The notes under the pieces are model-generated. The model was not told the origin of the DNA and made no database searches. It saw only the letters and a list, made by a program, of their open reading frames with translations. 64,000 bases of DNA. Origin: Malus domestica. Lineage: Eukaryota > Streptophyta > Magnoliopsida > Rosales > Rosaceae. This document shows positions 1 through 12,833 of the stretch, piece by piece. The translations under genes were made by a program, and so were the position numbers. The stretch is taken from positions 1,624,501 to 1,688,500 of the forward strand of contig NC_091675.1 in assembly GCF_042453785.1 (NCBI RefSeq). Direction: 5' to 3'. Position 1 is the first letter of the stretch. The number at the start of each line of letters is the position of its first letter.

Positions 1-518
1 CACACCCAAAAAACTTAACACCCCCCACCTCCACTCCATCCCGCGAATAATCTCATAATTTATTCCAAATATTTTCAACCACACCACCAAAGCCAGGCCC
101 AGAACTGTTGCCACTGCAAATAGCTAGAACGGCTTCATGGCTTCATTAATGGCTTCCGGTGACTCTGAGAGTGACTCCGTAATACAATACTAGACATAGA
201 CACACTCTTCCTTGGCGGTTGGTAGGGCATACTCCTCGCTGCCTCTCTCTCTCATTAAACGTTCCACCATCTTCTTCTTCTTCTTCAAGCCCGCTCTCTG
301 TTCGCAGAGCATTCTTAAGTTTCTTCTCTTCTGTTCGATTCCACTGAGCAGAAAAGAGAAAGATATTTTCAGTTTTGTTTGTTGGGTTTTTGAAGTTTGC
401 AATTTTATTTGGTGGGTTTTTCACTTTTTCTTGAGTTGCTCAAATTTTCTATCTTGGTGGAGAAAAGAAGAATTTTCAGAGAAATGGCGAAGACCAAGAA
501 GAATCTCCATTGACGACC
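1..518 (+). promoter_or_regulatory. Upstream region and 5' leader of the LRR receptor kinase gene
   Basis: Non-coding sequence upstream of the receptor-kinase start. A pyrimidine-rich stretch (about 236-315, with CTCTCTCT and TTCTTCTTCTTCTTC runs) is typical of plant 5' leaders. No convincing TATA box was seen. A short out-of-frame upstream ATG (484) closes within a few codons of the true start region. The boundary between promoter and leader cannot be placed from sequence alone. Confidence 0.4.
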
Positions 519-3500
519 ATGAAGTTGTTCTCTGTAACTGAAACGGCAATGGGGGCGAGAGCCCAAGTCGGCGCCTTTGCAGTAACGCTAATCTTGTTCG
601 TGATTCAGAGCGGTTTTGCGCAGCAGGTTTCTTTGAGCTCCGCCGTGGAACGGTCGGCGTTACTGGAGCTCCGCTCGTCGTTGGGTCTCAGAAGCAAAGA
701 CTGGCCCATAAAGGCCGACCCTTGTTCGTCCTGGACGGGAGTCACATGCAGCAAGAACGGCCGAGTCACTGGGGTCACCGTGTCCGGTTTGAGGCGAACC
801 CGACTGGGCCGGAGAAACCCCCGGTTCGCCGTCGATTCACTGACTGATTTCACCCTCTTGTCTATTTTCAACGCCTCCGGGTTTGCGCTTCCCGGGTCCA
901 TACCCGACTGGTTCGGCCAAAGACTTGGCGCACTCCAGGTGCTCGACCTTAGGTCTGCATCAGTCACTGGTCCTGTTCCTCAGTCGCTCGGTGATTTGAA
1001 AAATCTTACCGCTTTGTATTTATCTGCCAATGGCATCACTGGGATTTTGCCTTCTGCATTGATAAATATAACACAGTTGGAAATTCTTGATCTTTCGAGG
1101 AATGCGATTACTGGGTCAATACCTTCTGGCTTTGCCAATCTTGGAAAGCTTGAAAGTCTTGACCTTTCTTCAAATTTTTTATCTGGGCCAGTTCCACCAG
1201 GTTTGGGAACCCTTTCATGGCTTAAATTCTTGGACTTGTCTGATAACAGTCTCACCGATTCGATTCCGGTTCAGTTTAGTAACCTTTCCCGGTTAGTTGA
1301 GCTTAATCTTACCACGAATTCGTTGTCCGGGTCATTGCCTGCGGAGTTGAGAGGGTTGAGGAGTTTGAGGAGGATGGAGATTGGAGATAATAACCTTGAA
1401 GGTCCAGTACCGCAGGGTTTGTTTTCGAGTCTTGTTCAGCTGGAAGTTCTGGTTCTGAGTCGGAATAAATTTGATGGTGCTCTTCCCGGTGCATTGTGGT
1501 CACTTCCCAGTTTGCGCTTTCTTGATGTATCCCACAACAATTTTACAGGAACTCTGCTGGGCCTCGGTTCAAATGCTAGTGTTAGTGGTGCTGTGTTCAA
1601 CCTTTCTAGTAATCTGTTATATGGAAATCTGACCTTCCCTGTTGGGAAATCTGTCTCAGTCGATTTGTCTGATAATTTTTTCCAAGGCAAGGTAGTCGAA
1701 GATAGTCTAAGCAATGGTACTCTTACTGGAAATTGCCTACAGATAGTACCAAATCAAAGGAGTTTGCAGGATTGTAGACAGTTTTATGAAGAGAGGAGTT
1801 TAACTTTCGATGATTTTGGGGTCCTACAACCAGCTCAGCCACCTTTCCTAGAACCCAAATCAAAGAGTAAGAACCGATTAACATTTATTTTGGTTGGGAT
1901 ATTTGGTGGACTTGGCTTTGTTGTGATTTTGGTACTGGTTCTGGTAGTGCTCCTGAAAATGTGCAATAAAGGCACAAATCAACGAGGAAGTGCAAATGTT
2001 GGGCCTGTTCCAGGAGATGACCCTTCACTCCCCAAAGATCTCATCTACGCATCAAGTCGAGGAGATTCATTTACGTATGAGCAGATTCTCCAGTTCACTG
2101 GTGCTTTCAGTGAAACAAATCTTATAAAACATGGACACTCTGGAGACATATACCGGGGATCCTTAGCAAGCGGAACCCATGTTGTTATCAAAAGGGTAAA
2201 TTTGCATTCCTTAACGAAAGAATCATACACGATAGAAATGGATTTATTAGACAAGGTTTCACATACGAGATTGGTGCCAATTTTGGGTCACTGTTTAGAG
2301 CATGAGAACGAGAAGCTTCTGGTTTACAAATACATGCCAAATGGAGACTTGGCTCGTTCCTTGCACAGGGTTACCAACTTAGGAGATGGTAATTTACAGT
2401 CCCTGGATTGGATTACAAGATTAAAAATTGCAATTGGAGCCGCTGAAATCCTAGCTTACCTACACCATGAGTGCAGCCCTCCGCTCGTTCACAGGTATTC
2501 CTGAACTTTCTTTCAGCTATTGATCTGAGCAACATCTTATAGCCGCCGTTAATAATTCATTGTGATTCCGAGTCCTCATAACTTCTGCTCTTTCCTATAT
2601 AAAATGCATTTTTTTGGCTCAAGTTATTTATGTCTTATAAAACCTGTTTAGTCTGTAAAAATAAAGATTTTATGATGATAGTTAATAGATACAACTTCAA
2701 CTACTGCTTAAACCGAAGGTAAAGTATGCCTTATCATTGATAGTTTATGGTTACACCACTTGGTACCTTTCATTCGAAACTGTAGTTCCCAGACTCGCTA
2801 TAGTTTTTACTTCATGCTTAATTGTGCTGTATTTTACTAGTTTCAGCTCGTTGATTAGTTGATTAATTTGTATAAGCAATTGAAAGTTTATTTTTGGTGG
2901 TTGAAGAGATGTTCAAGCAAGCAGTATACTTCTTGATGATAAATTTGAGGTCCGGCTTGGAAGCTTGAGTGAGGTCCGTGTGCAAGAAGGGGATGGTAAC
3001 CAAAATGTGATCACGAGATTGTTGCGGAAACAACAGTAAGTGTTGATTATCAGTAGCCCTGCATGTATGATATATGCGATCCTTAGCATTTTTCATCAAA
3101 TTATACTTCAATTGTGGATACTAGGATCTGTTTTGTTATTATATATATATGAGAAACAAAGTAACAGTTCCTTTCTGTCTTATGCAGAACATCGGAACAA
3201 GGCCCTTATGGTACGTATATCTACTTGAAACCTTTTGTCTGAAATTTCATTCCTCGTATCTCTCTTCCCAGTTAAAACTCCCAAGTATTGGCTCTTTATA
3301 TTTCTCGTTCAATAGATTATTTAATTTTCGTTTCTTTCTGTGGATAGCCTCGTCATCAGCTGCTTGTGCATATGATGTATACTGTTTTGGGAAGGTATTG
3401 CTTGAGCTTGTGACGGGTAAGATTGGCATCAGCAAATCCAATGATTCCTCTACAAGAGAGTTGTTGGAGCACATGGTGCGCTACATCAGCATATATGACA

Positions 3501-3937
3501 AGGAACTGTTGAATAAGATTGTTGACCCGTCTCTGATACTAGACGAAGATCTATTGGAAGAAGTTTGGTCTGTGGCAATTGTGGCCAGGTCCTGCCTCAA
3601 CCCCAAGCCGTCTAAGCGTCCCCTGATGAGATACATCCTTAAAGCATTGGAAAACCCTCTAAAGGTGGTGAGAGAAGAGAGTTCCAGCTCTGGAAAGCTG
3701 CAAACAGCTTCATCGAGAAAATCCTGGAGCGCTACTTTCTTTGGTAGCTGGCATCATAGTTCATCATCAGAGAGCGCCACTGTTCCTGGCCAGACGAGCA
3801 GAGAGAGTATCAGTGGCTCAAAACAGTCGGGGCTAGTAGGTGGAGGGGAGTTCTCTGCATCACACAAAAGGTTATCAAATGAAATTTTCCCTGAGCCAAT
3901 TGAAATACAAGATCTCGAGAGACAAGACGAACATTAG
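519..3937 (+). CDS. LRR receptor-like kinase, At2g16250-like, degenerate kinase domain
   Basis: Plasma-membrane leucine-rich-repeat receptor-like kinase. Exons: 519-2494, 2907-3035, 3188-3210, 3348-3937; joined they give 905 residues in one frame. The start at 519 is the first in-frame ATG; ATG 549 also fits and puts a hydrophobic signal peptide (ending near FAQQ) directly at the N-terminus. Then come an LRR cap (DPCSSWTGVTC), about ten LRRs, a membrane segment near residues 455-482 and a kinase domain from about 517. The ATP-site lysine (VVIKRV) and the HRD aspartate (LVHRDVQASS) are present, but the asparagine after HRD is Ser, the glycine loop is weak (HGHSGDIYRG) and DFG is replaced by LGS. 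The protein is therefore probably a pseudokinase that signals through partners. The close match to Arabidopsis At2g16250, from memory, supports the exon choices, including a 23-nt microexon. Confidence 0.92.
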
Positions 3938-4695
3938 ATATGAACGATGGCGTAGTCTTCACATTGACCAGCATCATTGCTCTGCGTCCGGGTTATGCGG
4001 CTCGATGGGGATGCTCCGATAGAGATGACGAGCTATTTGACAGATTGGAAATGCACAGTGAAGTTGGTATTTAAATTGAGCGAGATTGTTATTGATATGA
4101 TAAGCTTGTTAATTGAAGAAAACAAGCTGCAAAGCTCTGCAACTGGTGCTTTATAAAAGATCCAACGAGCAGAAATTGTTAATGAATTTTGTTATACATG
4201 GAAGAATTTTCATGGTTGTCAAAATTCAAACTTCATCACGATTCACAACCAAAAGCATTTGCATCCTGTTTCTGGAAGCACTTTTTGACAACCAAAAGCA
4301 CTTATAAATATTTTGGCAGAAAAACTTAAAAGCCCTTCTAGGTCATAGAACTACTTTCTAGAAAAGCACTTCCAAATGCTTTTCCAGAATGCAATTCCAA
4401 ACAAGCCCTTAACAAACGCTATATCATCTGGAGAGAAAAAATCCAAGTGAATCGGATAGTCATAACACGCAACGAAACATTTCTTCATTCATAATGCAGA
4501 AAAGTTTGTACTACATACAGGGGCAAAGAAAAGTAAAGGGCATATAAGCACTTAATTTACAGTACTCTATTGGAGCAAACATTTACAGGGGGTACTAAGC
4601 TTTTGGCATTAGCTCTTTGTTTAATGCTTCCCAGAGCCAAACTCACCACACTCCTCCCGAAATGCTGCCTCTTCTTATCACGACGCAGAGATGCG
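3938..4695. other. Spacer between convergent genes, with both 3' ends
   Basis: Lies between the stop codons of two convergent genes and must hold both 3' untranslated regions. Reading frames here are short and lack codon structure. A repeat-like tract is annotated separately at 4245-4413. Confidence 0.6.
4245..4413. repeat. MITE-like tract with repeated AAAAGCACTT motifs
   Basis: Contains ACCAAAAGCA twice and AAAAGCACTT twice, and in inverted form AAATGCTTTT, ending CAATTCCAAACAAGCCC. These short direct and inverted repeats resemble ends of common non-autonomous DNA transposons in rosaceous genomes. No target duplication was found, so limits and family are uncertain. Confidence 0.35.
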
Positions 4696-7600
4696 TCACA
4701 GGGGAAGAATATCAAATTCATGGGGCATGTAGTCTTCACTCGGCCTGTAGTATTTGTCAGGCGAATAGAGGCTCAAGTTGGAAACTTGGCTAGCATAAAG
4801 GCAGGCAAATCTTTCAACCTGCAAATCACAGATGACCATAAGTTTCACCCAAATACCCAATGAGCCACCGCCTTATGGCCAGCAGTTTTGGCATAGGATT
4901 ACCAAACAACGAACTAGGAACCTAGAAAGGAGGGTTACACCTCACCTGATGGGCAAAGCGAGAGTTCTGATAGCCAGTCTTCATGAGTTGTCCCCAAATC
5001 TTGTGAAACTGAAATCGTAAGCAAACCAACTAGTCAACATTCTTGAAACCAAATTGAAGAAAATTCATATACCACTGGACTAAAGCCTCGGAACCAGAAA
5101 GCATATTTGATGTTGTACAAGAGAATCACTACCATTTGGTGACATTCACGTTGAGACTGTTGATGGATGAACCGCACTTGGTCTCTTCGGAACTATAAAG
5201 TTAAGCCATTAAGAAGTGATAAATACAAATTTCAAAACTGTTAAGCAACATATTTAAGCAGCTGAAATAAACTTTGCTTCGCATGTTTAAAAGGCTTACC
5301 TCCAACGCATAGTATTCAGAAGATAATTTTTGCTTCTCCTCAGCACTGATATCGTCATATCTGAGAACAGCAACCTCACTTCTATGTAAATTATCCCTCA
5401 CAAAATAAATAATAAAAAGCAAAATAGAAACCTAGATGAACACCGACTTGAGAGACCACTTTAGATGATGTATTTTGTCTTCAATCATATCGCGCTCATT
5501 CCTCAACAATTGAAGTTGCTGTATGAAACCAGTGTACGAGTTACATTCTAAATAAGCTTGTTGATCATGATACTAGACTACAGCTGTTGAATTTTAGAAG
5601 GACCTTGCGGGTATCTCTCAATTCCCATAGGAGTTCAACCTCCCTTTCTAGCTCTGGAACAACAAGCATTGTTCTCCACCCTGTTCATAAAGACAAGAAA
5701 TTAGGGAAAGTATGATCACATTTGAGGAAACAATGTTGAAGAAAGAAAACATGCACATTGTTTAAAGAAGTGACTGATAAGATAACCGAATATCAGAAAG
5801 AAAATGATCAGTACCAAGAACCTTTTTGCTACGCAAAATATCTCCGTATATATGGTCACCAACATAAAGAACCTATGAAAAATGTGCAAAATATTAGACC
5901 CAAATTTGTTAATAACATCAAATTTTTCTTTCAACTGACATACTTCGAGGAAAGAATAGTTCACCTGTGAACTTGACTCAATTGAAAGCAGTTTATGAAG
6001 ATGCCCAACACTGCCTCCCTGAAACAAGTTCAAAGGCATCATTACTCAAGTCAAAATAATTAACACAGTAATTAGCAAAACAGAATGTTGGTTATAGAAA
6101 TAAAGATGGTTGTGAAATAATGTAATTGTATTCGGATAAAGCTATTAATATGATTCTGTAATGCACTAAATATTTGAAAGAGTACCTGGAAAACTTTACA
6201 ACCCTTCTTCTGTCCGTTCAATGATAATGTAGGTGCAGGTGAAGAACTTCCAACCTTTTATAATATAAAATTGATAAATAAAACTTGATAAAATAAGGGG
6301 ATACGCATGTATAAGGTGACATAAATGAATAAAACTACATAAAATGAGGCGATACGCGTGTATAATGCGACATACAATGAATTACCAACACTAGCATACC
6401 AACCTGAGCCGTAGGAGAACCATTATCAGTATTATGTAGCATCCCCGACTCGAGATCTACCTCAAACAGATTAGCACGGTTACCATCATGAAAGAAGCTT
6501 GGCTTTGCACTGCATACGTAACCGCTTCTAATGGTTAGTATAATGACAGTAGCTATGACATGGATGGTAGATGGCAAATTCTTAGTAAATTCAGAGATGA
6601 TGAACATAAAGGATAAGCAACGTAATTCATACAAGCATACAACATGGCAAAGGGTAGGGCACATGAAATCCAGATTAGCATTCTCCAGTTAATGAATTAA
6701 TAAACTGAGTGGCGATATATGGTGAAGAACAATAAAGCACGCTTAGAGGAAAGGAAAAATCATGACCTGCCAGTGATGACAACATCGAAGTATTTAAGCC
6801 AGTTGAAATTGCATTTTCTACTACCATCCACTGTGCGCGACTCACAGAGGAAATTCATTACAATGTTTGTATAGTCCCATAAACTGTAAGTAAGATGTGT
6901 TATAGATTATCAGCAAAACATATGTATATTTTCAAATTAAATTAGACAGAAATAAAAGAAGCACAAATACCTGTTTGTCACCAGGAATGTAGCACGGCCG
7001 GAATCTCTCAGCATTTTGAGCATAGGAACTATGGAGGTATCTTCATTAATGTACCTTGTAGCAATAAGCATGAAGACCAAGTAAGATTGTTTTACTATTC
7101 AATCATCAATTGATTAGAATAAAGTGAAACTAATACACAATGCTTATCCTTACCGCTGAGGGTCATTTGCCACCATTTGCTTTAAAGTTCCATCACGGTG
7201 GCACAAATCAACAGCAGCTCGAACATCCTTGTACATAACAGCGTAACTGAAAAGGAAAAATACAAAATAAATTTTGATATAGAAGAATTTTACCATCCAC
7301 GGACCACATAGCAAGTCATATTCTTACTCAACACTCTCTGGAAAATTTCCTGAATTTTTGTCTTTAAAGTCAACCAGTTGGGCAAACATGTAAGCTTCAG
7401 CAAGGGCAAAGAGGGTATCAATGATAATATAATCTGGCTCGTCAAAGGAATCCCGCACTAATGTATTCCCATAGGTGTTAACTTTATCTTCCTTAGATAA
7501 CTCTTTGAATCCATGGTAAGCAACTTTCACATACTTATGTCGATCCATCTGCACACCCATGCAATATCACACAGAGATTCACAAGAAAGAATAGAAATCC

Positions 7601-8235
7601 AACCTAACTTGGAATGACCACAAAAAACATAAAAACACCGTAATCAACGGATCACCTTCAAGATGTTGCCTCTCTTCTTATCCAGAACCAACCCTCTGAC
7701 CATATATGTCCAATCGAAGGACCAATTCAGCAACTTCATCAGGTAATGAGTGTTAATCAACTTACTATGATTTGCTCATAATTTAAAATGGTACTAAATG
7801 ATGTCTGCTAAGTGTTGAAATTAAAATGCACTAACACTACTGGATTAATTGCAATATTAAACCAAATTAATTGAGTATCTGATATGTTAGCAACATCAAT
7901 TTCTTCCTGAAATGTAAGAACAAATAATAGAACAGACAAACCTCACGAGGGTATCCTAGATCGTACACCAACTTCCGGATAGTTCCATCGTATGCAAGAG
8001 ACTCGAAGGTTTCTGGCTTGTACTGTGCCAATGTGTAATCCATATCAAATCCTACTGCAACAATATTCTTCATATTCAACGATCTGTTGCAGAAGATCTG
8101 CTTTCTTATGTCAATTTTACATCCTCCTTGGGGAGATGACCATACACATGGTTTTTTACCACCATCAGTTGAGCCCATAGGTGCAAAATGTGCTGACTGG
8201 TCACCTCGTACAGCAGTTTCGTGGCCTTTTTCCAT
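4696..8235 (-). CDS. HAD-superfamily IMP/GMP-type 5'-nucleotidase
   Basis: Cytosolic-type purine 5'-nucleotidase (HAD subfamily IG, NT5C2-like), which removes phosphate from IMP or GMP. Sixteen coding exons, in gene order: 7942-8235, 7656-7733, 7328-7548, 7154-7246, 6971-7054, 6767-6883, 6404-6509, 6186-6254, 5965-6018, 5815-5872, 5604-5680, 5448-5518, 5300-5360, 5133-5192, 4946-5008, 4696-4818. All phases fit and give 542 residues. HAD motif I is FDMDYTLA, with the nucleophile and acid/base aspartates; the second motif region is TFLVTN, and the late HAD block reads YVGDHIYGDILRSKK. The C-terminal part is helical and charged, ending YMPHEFDILPL. The start is the first ATG after a likely acceptor at 8265; about 60 residues precede the conserved IFCNRSLNMKNIVAVGFD block. 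Family identity is from memory of At5g48960/At1g75210. The gene looks intact. Confidence 0.95.
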
Positions 8236-8441
8236 CGAATAACTGGCATGCAATTGATAACCTCCTGTTAGATTATAGCAATGGAGCAAAAATTAGAGCT
8301 TCTAATGGTGAACGAAAAGGACGATATTTTCATTTAACTAAAGCAGGACTGTATACGGTACTTATCTAGAAATATCACATTAAACATCATAGACATGCAA
8401 ACAACGCGAATTAAAAGGGAGTGTGACAATCTATCAAAAAG

Positions 8442-8746
8442 CTTTCCGAAAAACAGCTCAAAATTCCTCATTTTCCACTCATTCTTCAGCTGACCCTTTT
8501 CAAAAAACTACCCAAACGACAAGTCTAAAAGTTAAAAATGAAAGATCGAGTGAAGAAGAAGAAGAAAACCCCATTTTCACAAACAGAAAATAATTACTAA
8601 AGTTACAATCTTTTCGAAAAACAGCTCGAAAATCCTCATTTCCCCTCATTCTTCACCAGACCCTTCTCGGAAAAACTTCCCAAACTACAAGTCTTCATTT
8701 TCTTAGAAAATGAAGAAGAAGAAGAAAACCCCATTTCTACAAACAG
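8442..8746. repeat. Two-copy tandem duplication, period about 170 bp, in the leader intron
   Basis: Copy 1 (about 8442-8588) and copy 2 (about 8611-8746) run in parallel: both contain CGAAAAACAGCTC, CTCATTCTTCA, AAACTACCC/AAACTTCCC, ACAAGTCT, a GAAGAAGAAGAAGAAAACCCC run and ACAAACAGA. They lie between the inferred leader-exon donor and the first coding exon of the nucleotidase gene, so the duplication lengthens the leader intron. Confidence 0.75.
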
Positions 8747-8769
8747 AGAACCCGGATGGGGAATCTTAC

Positions 8770-8939
8770 CTGAAGTGCCAAACAAAAGTGAGCGCACAGT
8801 GCACCAGGTTAAGTTCCAACTCTAAGAATCCTCCAAGCTATGCTCCAAGAGACACCTAACAATTACCAATTTTCTCAAAGTTAAAAGAAAAGCTCCGTGC
8901 TTTTTGCTCTCTCCCAGTACAAACCCCCCAATACTTATA
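8770..8939 (-). promoter_or_regulatory. Inferred TATA box and non-coding leader exon of the nucleotidase gene
   Basis: On the minus strand TATAAGTA lies at 8932-8939. About 30 bases downstream a leader exon could begin, ending at a good donor CAG|GTAAGA (exon edge 8770). It would splice to the acceptor at 8264/8265, where TAATCTAAC supplies a branch-point-like motif before AG. A second possible leader donor lies near 9136. The evidence is motif-based only. Confidence 0.45.
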
Positions 8940-9267
8940 GCCCAATCCTCCTACTAACTTCTAAAAAGCTTCACGCCAGATAACAAGGTAAAATCACAAA
9001 ACAACAAAAAACCCACTAGCGAAGCGTAAATGCAGACTCTACCCTCACAAAATTCACGCTTCACAAGCTCAAAAAATGGTTTAAAAATTGAAAACTTTGA
9101 AAGGAAAAACAATGAGGACGAAAGCAAAAACGAACCTGTTGTGTGAAAGCTTTTTCTTTTACCGGGAGAGCGGAAGCGGGGAAAGAGAGAGGAAGCGGAA
9201 AGTTCGGGATAAAACAGAAAGAGGCAGAAGGAAACGGGTTTCTTGGGAATTCGCATGGTGGTGTTAA

Positions 9268-9307
9268 TTAGGCATTTGGGAGGGGGGAGGGGGAGGGAAT
9301 GGAGGGG
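9268..9307 (+). other. G-rich run able to form a G-quadruplex
   Basis: Five runs of three or more guanines lie within about 35 bases (GGGAGGGGGGAGGGGGAGGG, then AATGGAGGGGG). This meets the usual four-run G-quadruplex pattern. It lies upstream of the nucleotidase gene, on the non-template side of that promoter region. Confidence 0.5.
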
Positions 9308-11182
9308 GTGATAAGAAGGAATGGGATTCGGGGGATTCCGATGCCAATGGGATTATGTGGCAGGGAACATCTAATTTGGTTGGGAGTTGGGAGTATTATT
9401 CCTCGCAGTGGGAAGGGAGAGGGAATTAAATTCGCTGGGGACGGAGCTGACGAGAGGAGGAGTACGGATTTGTTGTTGTTTCCGTTTCTGGAAACGCGAA
9501 TGATGGTGGTGGTGGTGGTGGAAAAGTGGTGGGAAATTGTTCATGGAAGATGGAGAGATGCTGTGCCACGTAGTCTAGAGACTAAGATAATATAACTTTT
9601 CCATTTGTAACTTTAATTGAGTTTTTAATCTATTTTTTAATTCAGCATATGTTCCAATTTCATACTATTTTTCAGATTTTTTTATGTTTTAATTCTTATT
9701 AAAATTTGATGAGGTTGGTTGATGATGATTATAAATTAAACTAATAAAATTATAAAATAGAAGATTGAACTTTGAAACATATTTCAACATGTGCAATTAA
9801 GCAATTTAAAAAAAAAAATTATTGTTATTAAGGGGAGCTCAACATATATATTATATGAACTCTATTAAAATTGTAGCGGATTCGTGACACCACTTTTTTT
9901 ACAAAACATTTTACTCTAATTTTTGTACCGTTTATCCTGTAATACATTTCAACGATCTGAACCGGCTATCTTTTAGATCTTCCTCAAATATCATATCTAC
10001 TAAAAATTACCAAAATAAAAAATCATATGACCGTCATGTTATGAGTTTTGAGGTTTCTTTGTAAGGATGATCTACTAAACGTATTCGTTTATTTTTTTAC
10101 TATAAATAATGTCTTAATAGTTTTGATTTGTCTAAATTTTTGTATGAATGATGTTTTAAAATATAAGCGGTTCAAATCGTTAAAACATATTAAGAAATGC
10201 GCCCCACAAAATTGCCTGAATGCAATTTTAAACCTTCTTAAACGATGTTCAAACGAGTCTTTGAGTGGATAACTTTCAAGTCTCATTGGATTGATGCCAA
10301 AATAGTAAAGAATGAATCGCAATACAGTAACTATAAGATATTAGATAAAAGATATTTGATTTGTAAATGATATTTTACAAGTAATATCTTTATGCTTTTG
10401 TAATGCTCGTATCGTGCATTTTGAGTCTCTCATATCTGACATTTTGTGATTTGTTCCTTATAAATTTAACTTCAGCCCATTCAAATATTTATAAATTGCA
10501 ACCAAACGTTCAACATTCCAAAACAAAAATTATACATTACCTTTTTTTGCCGAAGATGACATCTTTGTGTCCTATAATCTTTCTGTTTTGATGATCCAGC
10601 ATAGTCGAGTTCATCTTTAGCTTAGCTTGTATATGCACATCATGGAAATTTGGGATCCAACCTGTTTTCCACCAGAATAAACTTCAACATAAGACACAAT
10701 AATCTACTTTTTTTTTTTTGAGAAAAAAAAAACAGTTGGTGCTGGAAAAACTCACCAAGATATTTCATCTATTATTCATAAAGTAGAAGTTTACCTATTA
10801 GAATTGACGATCCACAATAACCAAGCACACAACAACTTTAATAATCAACTTCCGATAAGACCAAAGACCTAGTAAGTACAATATAGTCCAAAATGTAAAG
10901 AACATAACACATCTTGGTCGTAGATGAAGTGATCTTAATGAAGCCATATGAAAAATTGAACAATTTGTTTACTAAAGTGCTAGATAAGATGAGAGGTTAT
11001 AGAAGGTATGAGGACCGAAGGTCGGAAAAAAGGCGAGAAAGAGGTCGGAATATGAGAAATTAAGGCAATAATAACTGGAAGCGTTTAGATGCATTGTGAT
11101 ACACTAGAGATATTGATCTGGTTATTGGGTGAAGAAGATGATAACACAAAAGAACACAGGCGGCGACATGGTTACATGCATG

Positions 11183-11200
11183 ATATATATATATATATAT
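11183..11200. repeat. (AT)n microsatellite
   Basis: Nine consecutive AT units. Confidence 0.9.
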
Positions 11201-11924
11201 GTATGTTATAATATGTGTAGTGAGATGTTATTTGCATTTGAAAAGTCATTATGCATTGCATTCCTCAAAGTACTATTTCCTCTATTATGTTTTGGATAGC
11301 ACTTGCGTTCCTCCTTTGAAGATATGCTCGTTTCTATACTTGCAAATAACGTATCTCTATTGTAGAAAAAATTGTTCAATTTCCTAATTATCATTTAAAG
11401 ATCATCAATTAGTCATATAAATGCATTAAATAAATGGACAGGTCATCATTAGTATGTTATTTGGTAGTTACATCATTGATTAATTTGATACAGTTAGATG
11501 ACTAAATAATATCCAATTTGAATGATTTTTTATAGGCTTGATCTTTACTTGATTAAGAAATTGAATAGTTCCAACTATGAATTTTTAATGGTGAAAGTAT
11601 GTTATTTGTAAGTGAGATAATAAAGTTTATCCTCTACAAGGAATGAAAGTATTAGTCATCTATTTCCACGTTTTTGGAGAGCATAATAATTTTTTTTTGA
11701 AGCGTCATTAACAACTTTCTATATACAATTTGCTTTAATGTAGAAAGCTTTTAAAGTCCTACACTAATAGTGCTAATGGACTATAATTGTTGAATAAAAA
11801 AACAAAAATCTCTTTTGGTCACATGAAAATAAAAAGTTACTTGGAAAAAAAAATTACTTAAAAAACAACGTTACTTGAGGTAAAAGAAGTTTGATACGTT
11901 ACAATACTGCTGTTTGCAACGGCC

Positions 11925-12085
11925 GAGAGGCGTTACCAGAAATTCATGCAGGAAGGCCGGGTGGCTTCGATCACATTAAAAACGCACTCCGGATGCGTCT
12001 GTAACTGAAAAACTGAAGGCGTCAGGCGTTGGCGCCATCTGACTCGGAGGAGGAAGAAGGCGGACGGGACAAGTATTTAACATGC
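11925..12085. other. GC-richer island inside AT-rich DNA, unassigned
   Basis: A sharply bounded tract with many CpG sites (CAACGGCCGAGAGGCG, GGCGTCAGGCGTTGGCGCC) amid AT-rich flanks. It has no long reading frame. It could be an old promoter, a gene fragment or part of a transposon. Confidence 0.4.
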
Positions 12086-12833
12086 AAAGGGAGTCACAGT
12101 ACACTACTGACGACAAAAAAAAACCACTCAACAAGAGAAACGTGCACTCCAGAAACTAACAAAAATTCAAGCATGCTACACACGTAGTTGCATCAAAGAT
12201 GTTACACGTTTGTTTTTAAAATTAAATTAAATTTCTTTATAATTTGATTGTTTTGTGATTATTTTCATTTATTAATTATGGCTCACTTCACTTCACAAGG
12301 ATTTATTAATTATTTTGATTATTTTCTTCTTCTTTTTTAAATTAAATCAATTTTCTTAATTTTCGATCGTCTGATGAAATGAATTGGAGAAGATTAATAG
12401 ACAAAAAAAAATAAGAGTGTGTGAATAAAACTACCCAATAATAAAACACAATGCAAGTCAACAATTAGAAAGATCTTACTACATACTAGCATTTGCTTTG
12501 TGTGTATGAACACATTTTTTTTAGAAAATGAGAAGGGGAGAGAGAGAGAGAACTTGGGGGGGGGAGTGGGAGGTTTTTGTTTTTGGTTGTTTTTTTTTTT
12601 TTTTTAACATTACTTGTAGATGAAACTTCAATAAAAAATAGTAAAATTTGAACTTATGAACTTACATTATTTGATAGAAATAATAGAGAGATATATATAT
12701 ATTTTTTTATTAAAAGCAATATTAGTACTTTAAGAATTACTGAGAAGAAGAGAGAAAATTAAATTCAGAGCATAGTAAGTTAAAAAGAAAGTTCTTATGC
12801 ACCAGAGTAATCATCTAATGTTTTGACATTCCA

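Larger units (their letters stand above)
9308..12830. other. AT-rich intergenic region
   Basis: About 3.5 kb with no supported gene. It holds poly-T/poly-A runs (10711-10733, 12590-12604), a G run (12555-12563), an AT microsatellite and one GC-richer island; the last two are listed separately. Reading frames are short and follow AT-rich composition. Decayed transposon sequence is likely, but no paired ends were found. Confidence 0.5.

Noticed and set aside
212-541. Reading frame of 109 codons before the receptor kinase
   Set aside because: Phe/Ser-rich frame across the leader, out of frame with the real gene and with no domain; overlaps the conserved start.
9299-9595. Plus-strand frame of 98 codons upstream of the nucleotidase gene
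   Set aside because: GC-rich promoter DNA with a GTG repeat; no known domain and no splice partner.
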